47,626 bases of DNA, taken from the NCBI RefSeq assembly GCF_004363305.1, contig NZ_SNZA01000007.1, positions 108,838 to 156,463 of the forward strand, written 5' to 3'. Of this stretch, positions 45,401-47,626 are shown piece by piece. Each line of letters begins with the position of its first letter. Position 1 is the first letter of the stretch. The notes beneath the pieces were generated by a model, which did not search any database, was not told the DNA's origin, and was given only the letters and a program-made list of their open reading frames with translations. Origin of the DNA: Marinomonas communis. Lineage in GTDB: Bacteria; Pseudomonadota; Gammaproteobacteria; Pseudomonadales; Marinomonadaceae. A program made the position numbers and the translations under genes.

Positions 45401-45514
45401 TGCCACGTTAATGCTGTTCTTACTCCTGATACGACCGCTTTCCAAACATAGAAAACCTGCTTGCATTAGAAATACCAAGCTTGCCGAGACCAAAAGCCAC
45501 ACAACATCCAACAT
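42449..45514 (-). CDS. Ammonium transporter-PAS-GGDEF-EAL fusion
   Basis: A 1021-aa protein from the ATG at 45514 (GGAG 5 nt upstream; the frame extends 13 codons to a TTG). Residues 1 to about 370 are an Amt/Mep/Rh channel with 11 helices, twin histidines H162 and H314, and GHWAWNG. A linker and PAS domain follow (about 450-575), then GGDEF (about 668, RWGGDEF intact) and EAL (about 793, FEALIRW intact, with DDFGTGYSS near 915). It likely senses or transports ammonium and sets cyclic di-GMP levels, as a diguanylate cyclase, a phosphodiesterase or both. Confidence 0.93.
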   Translation of the reverse strand: MLDVVWLLVSASLVFLMQAGFLCLESGRIRSKNSINVAAKNISDFIISSAVFNILGFGLMFGASYQGFFGLSDFMFGDGASSKEIAFFLFQMMFCGTAATLVSGAVAERMSFIGYVIITIILSAAIYPIVGHWAWNGIFQSESQGWLESLGFVDFAGSTVVHSVGGWVALVAIILIGPRIRRFEQGIHLPQGSNLPLSGLGVLLIWLGWVGFNGGSTLSLTEAVPHILLNTFVSAVWGGIGASFLFFIHKRYVDVSQLLNGVIAGLVGITAGCHVVSTSDAIIIGFISGVITVLGSYMMERCKLDDALDVVPAHLFAGIWGTLAVAIFGDLALIGTGLTRLEQLQSQVIGILCTGLYCVAVSYLLLKVVGLFVSLRVSKDYEEQGLNIAEHRATTELIDLLNSMQYQENKADFSQHVPEEPFTEVGQIAKQYNQVIDRVTQEITSRDDALSRFKESEMRKSAILDSSMDCIVTINSDGIIMEYNPAAERTFGVLKRQVEGESFIDLFVPEKDQASILNSLDTGFSTSGGWLINRRNHFQLQRGDQQIFPVEIAITKAANEQGGLQEFTLHIRDVTRHVKLQQKLRFLAYSDPLTSLFNRTYMTEQLERALHNAKERQTRVALLFLDLDKFKIINDTLGHKAGDELLCEVADRLTQTVLKSDIIARWGGDEFLIMLTETVTEARVSALSEAILDIMHEPVMLLEKPVKVGTSIGIALSNVHHDAETLIQQADMAMYWAKQNGRDNAKFFQPHMAKEVTSHFQKEQEVQKALDCDQFYLVFQPQIDTRSGAVFGFEALIRWQHPEKGLIGPMDFVPLAEESNLICRIGEWVLEKTLQTQVNWLESGITATPIAVNISGRHFISEGFLAFITDLLKRYEVPGNLIKIEITEGVFIHDMALCIEIMAGLKALGVEISVDDFGTGYSSLHYLKRLPLDTLKIDKSFVCEIGDQAEGDKICEAVVQLAQNLELNVIAEGVETSQQAEVLNQLGCYLHQGYYYDRPLSETAARVILKAQQSHTDIRVS

Positions 45515-45667
45515 AGCTACTCCACTTACCATCATCCCTATAAAGCGCACCAATACTAAGCACGAATTAGCCGTTTTCAGGTGCTTAGATTATAAATTCA
45601 GTACACATTAGATTTGTTTTATAAACATACAATTGTTAGGCCAACTATCAAAAGCAATAGTACAAAT

Positions 45668-45695
45668 AAAAACAGACGCCTCAGCGTCTGTTTTT
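45668..45695. terminator. Terminator of nhaD
   Basis: A 12-bp stem AAAAACAGACGC/GCGTCTGTTTTT with a 4-nt CTCA loop, 10 bp past the nhaD stop codon; symmetrical A and T runs allow use from either strand. Confidence 0.9.
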
Positions 45696-45704
45696 CGATC
45701 TTAG

Positions 45705-46970
45705 TTAATTTCCTAGCACCAACTGAGCTAACCCTATGGAGGCAGCATAGCCTATCGCATATACCAGAAGCAGGACAAATGAGTATCGAGCGTAAGAGCC
45801 AAACGTCAAACCGTCTACCTTACTCATCGCCACAATCCCAGCGGCAGAACCAATTACAAGCAGTGAACCACCCACACCAACAGCATAAGTCAGGCCTAAC
45901 CATTCCGCTTCAGTCATAACAATCCCAGCTTTTAACAAAGCAGCTGTTAAAGGTACGTTATCAATCGCAGACGATAATACGCCCATTAAAAAGTTAGCGA
46001 GGGTTGGAGGAAGAATTTCATACATGCGAACAATCGCATCCAGCACTTCAATCTCTTTCAACATACCGACTAGCAAAAGAATGCCCAAGAAGAACAGTAA
46101 TGTCTCGAACTCTATTACTCGGATGTATTCTAAAATCTGTTGCTCTTCCTTTTCATCTGAGTCAAAGAAACGTGCAATGAGAAACATCGTTGCCATACCC
46201 AGTAAGAACATCAGTACAGGTGGAATGCCAAATAATACATTGGCAACTATCGTCGTCACGATCGTACAAAGAAAGGCCCCCGCAATCATAAGATCAACAG
46301 GTCTTACTTCATTATGACGAATGTTAATCTCAACGGTATCGTTTAGTCCTCGGCTTAGTAATAAAGCCAATACCATTACAGCCGTGAAGGCAGGCAAAGA
46401 AAGCATCAAGAGATCTAAAATGTTGACCTTGCCATCGAGGAAAATCATCAAGGTCGTGACATCACCGGTTATCAACGATACACCACCAGAGTTAACCGCA
46501 AATACCACTAATGTCGCAAAACGAATTGTTTTCTTAGTCGATAGATTCAAAGACAGAATTAATGTTACTGAAACAAGTGTCGCAGTAATATTGTCCGCTA
46601 AAGAAGAGAAAATAAAACAAAAGATCGCTGTTAGAAACAGCAGTGACCGCTCTTTAATCTGCCGCGGTAAGAAAAGGTGGATAACATTCTCAATCATCCC
46701 CTTTTTATTTAAATACGCGACAAAAGTCATCGCAGCCACAAGAAACAACCAAAGTGACGCAATCTCCGCAACGTTTTCCTCAAATCCGATCGCAACAGCT
46801 TCGGCTTCCTCCGGAGAGCCAGAGTGAAAAACATACAATAAAAACCAAGAAAACGTTCCTAAAAACAACGTTATCTTAGCTTTATTAACATGGATAATAT
46901 CCTCTAACACGACTCCCAGCAAAGCTAATACAGCCAAGCTTATCAGTACTATTTGTAGTACCTCTGACAT
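45705..46970 (-). CDS. nhaD: Na+/H+ antiporter NhaD
   Basis: A 421-aa membrane protein with about 12 helices of the NhaD/ArsB-CitM group. SSLADNITATLVSVTLI (about 121-137) and SSAIDNVPLTAALLK (about 333-347) carry the essential acidic and Thr residues of the ion path. GAGG lies 8 nt before the ATG. NhaD extrudes Na+ and Li+ at alkaline pH in marine bacteria. It is co-directional with the Amt fusion but separated from it by a terminator. Confidence 0.94.
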   Translation of the reverse strand: MSEVLQIVLISLAVLALLGVVLEDIIHVNKAKITLFLGTFSWFLLYVFHSGSPEEAEAVAIGFEENVAEIASLWLFLVAAMTFVAYLNKKGMIENVIHLFLPRQIKERSLLFLTAIFCFIFSSLADNITATLVSVTLILSLNLSTKKTIRFATLVVFAVNSGGVSLITGDVTTLMIFLDGKVNILDLLMLSLPAFTAVMVLALLLSRGLNDTVEINIRHNEVRPVDLMIAGAFLCTIVTTIVANVLFGIPPVLMFLLGMATMFLIARFFDSDEKEEQQILEYIRVIEFETLLFFLGILLLVGMLKEIEVLDAIVRMYEILPPTLANFLMGVLSSAIDNVPLTAALLKAGIVMTEAEWLGLTYAVGVGGSLLVIGSAAGIVAMSKVDGLTFGSYARYSFVLLLVYAIGYAASIGLAQLVLGN

Positions 46971-47391
46971 GATAACAACCTCAATTGATTAATTTAAAAG
47001 CCCAAAATTTTGATTTTGGAATTTTATACCCGTTTATTCATGTCTCCTACTCATTAACGACTAAATTCTGAAATAAAATTTCATAAAGACTATTAATGAC
47101 AGTGATATTGATTTAAAAAAGTTCACTGCTGTACAAATTAAAAGCTCAAAACAGCTCATACTAGTGAGAACGCAGCCAAAACATTTTCAAAAGATACAAA
47201 AACCCTTCAAAACTGAAACCAGCTTTCTATCAATAACCACATAAGCTGGTGAGCGATATGCAATCAAAGTTATTTGGTTTTAATAAGGTGATATGAACTT
47301 CGGTTTAATTAACACAACCATAGAGTAAGGGGAGTTAAAAATATAAAGAGAGATTCTGAAAGGTGCTCTAGTAAAGACTAAATATCACCTC
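46971..47391. other. Intergenic region upstream of nhaD
   Basis: No gene seen in about 420 bp, AT-rich. A 7-bp hairpin CCAAAAT/ATTTTGG lies at 47002-47019, close to the nhaD start on the opposite strand. The nhaD promoter must be here but I cannot place it with confidence. Confidence 0.4.
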
Positions 47392-47457
47392 AGGGGTCAG
47401 ATCCCTGCTCGTCCATCAGTTTCCGATCACTGCAGTCGGCCTAGGGATCTGACCCCT
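47392..47457. repeat. REP-like inverted repeat (GGGGTCAGATCCC type)
   Basis: AGGGGTCAGATCCCT (47392-47406) and AGGGATCTGACCCCT (47443-47457) are perfect 15-bp inverted repeats with a 36-nt loop that holds a smaller stem CCGA/TCGG. This motif is commonly seen in marine gammaproteobacteria near REP-associated (Y1/RAYT) transposases. No transposase is in the window, so it would be moved in trans. Confidence 0.75.
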
Positions 47458-47488
47458 TTACTAAGCTAGTTTCATTTTCAACAGACGT

Positions 47489-47522
47489 AAAAAAGCCCTG
47501 ACCGCGTTAGCGATCAGGGCTT
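47489..47522 (-). terminator. rRNA operon terminator
   Basis: GCCCTGA (47495-47501)/TCAGGGC (47514-47520), with an inner CGC/GCG stem, and a T6 run on the minus strand. It lies about 12 nt past the 5S rRNA 3' end. Confidence 0.9.
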
Positions 47523-47533
47523 CTTAATTAAAA

Positions 47534-47626
47534 GCTTGACGACGACCTACTCTCACATGGGATCTCCCACACTACCATCGGCGATGGCGCTTTTCACTTC
47601 TGAGTTCGGGATGGGATCAGGTGGTT
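47534..47626 (-). rRNA. rrf: 5S ribosomal RNA (5' end beyond the window)
   Basis: The minus strand matches conserved 5S segments: CCCATCCCGAACTCAGAAGTG, GCGCCATCGCCGATGGTAGTGTGGG and GAGAGTAGG. The 3' end is at about GTCGTCAAGC (47534). Only the 3' 93 nt are present; the rest, and probably 23S and 16S, continue past the window end. Confidence 0.95.

Noticed and set aside
46321..46827. A 168-codon plus-strand ORF opposite nhaD
   Set aside because: It lies wholly within the nhaD coding frame on the other strand, with the composition expected of an antisense shadow.

Overview
The window reads as chromosomal DNA from a marine gammaproteobacterium. The gene set (Mrp and NhaD sodium antiporters, RatA-RnfH-BamE, SmpB/ssrA, Fur-RecN-GrpE-DnaK-DnaJ, a GcvA-like LysR regulator, an N-terminally extended GAPDH) fits Oceanospirillales such as Marinomonas. 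That genus is an inference from gene content, not a database match. The sequence begins at the 3' end of a duplicated tRNA-Pro gene and ends inside a 5S rRNA gene. Both are repeats that break draft assemblies, so this is probably a whole contig.

Layout. 1-742: seven tRNA genes on the minus strand (transcript order Ser-Asn-Pro-His-Lys-Asn-Pro), including an exact duplication of the Asn-Pro pair. 743-11565: ordinary core genes, namely a secreted polysaccharide deacetylase, NudC, a zinc metallopeptidase-like protein, PpnN, a peroxiredoxin, a chemoreceptor, a PilZ-like protein, DUF501, a TauE/SafE transporter and a LysR regulator. 11566-11919: a candidate small RNA diverging from the LysR gene in the arrangement known for gcvA/gcvB. 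11920-15193: long-form GAPDH, two membrane or periplasmic proteins, and uridine kinase. 15237-20954: the grpE-dnaK-dnaJ heat-shock operon with a near-consensus sigma-32 promoter, back to back with recN and its two LexA boxes. 20973-24487: fur, bamE, rnfH, ratA, a sodium-dependent transporter, smpB.

24559-32723: the tmRNA gene ssrA (tag ANDENYALAA), then a 7.8-kb integrated island bounded by an 18-bp direct repeat of the ssrA 3' end. The island carries a tyrosine integrase beside attR, a small serine recombinase, a ParB-like protein, an HTH regulator with likely operators, a KilA-N protein with an internal duplication, a secreted HNH nuclease, a two-helix membrane protein beside attL, several very small ORFs and a roughly 760-bp stretch with no convincing gene. 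The native ssrA terminator now lies beyond attR, and the island supplies a replacement after attL.

32724-47626: small hypotheticals, CysH with a probable TTG start, a lipoprotein, a Yip1-family membrane protein, the six-gene Mrp operon (MrpAB fusion, C, D, E, F, G) behind a structured leader, a giant Amt-PAS-GGDEF-EAL fusion, NhaD, a REP-like inverted repeat, the rRNA-operon terminator and a partial 5S rRNA gene. Mrp and NhaD together would handle Na+/H+ balance and alkaline tolerance. The Amt fusion may link ammonium availability to cyclic di-GMP. The best candidates for something undescribed are the ssrA island cargo, the GcvB-like RNA and the Mrp leader.
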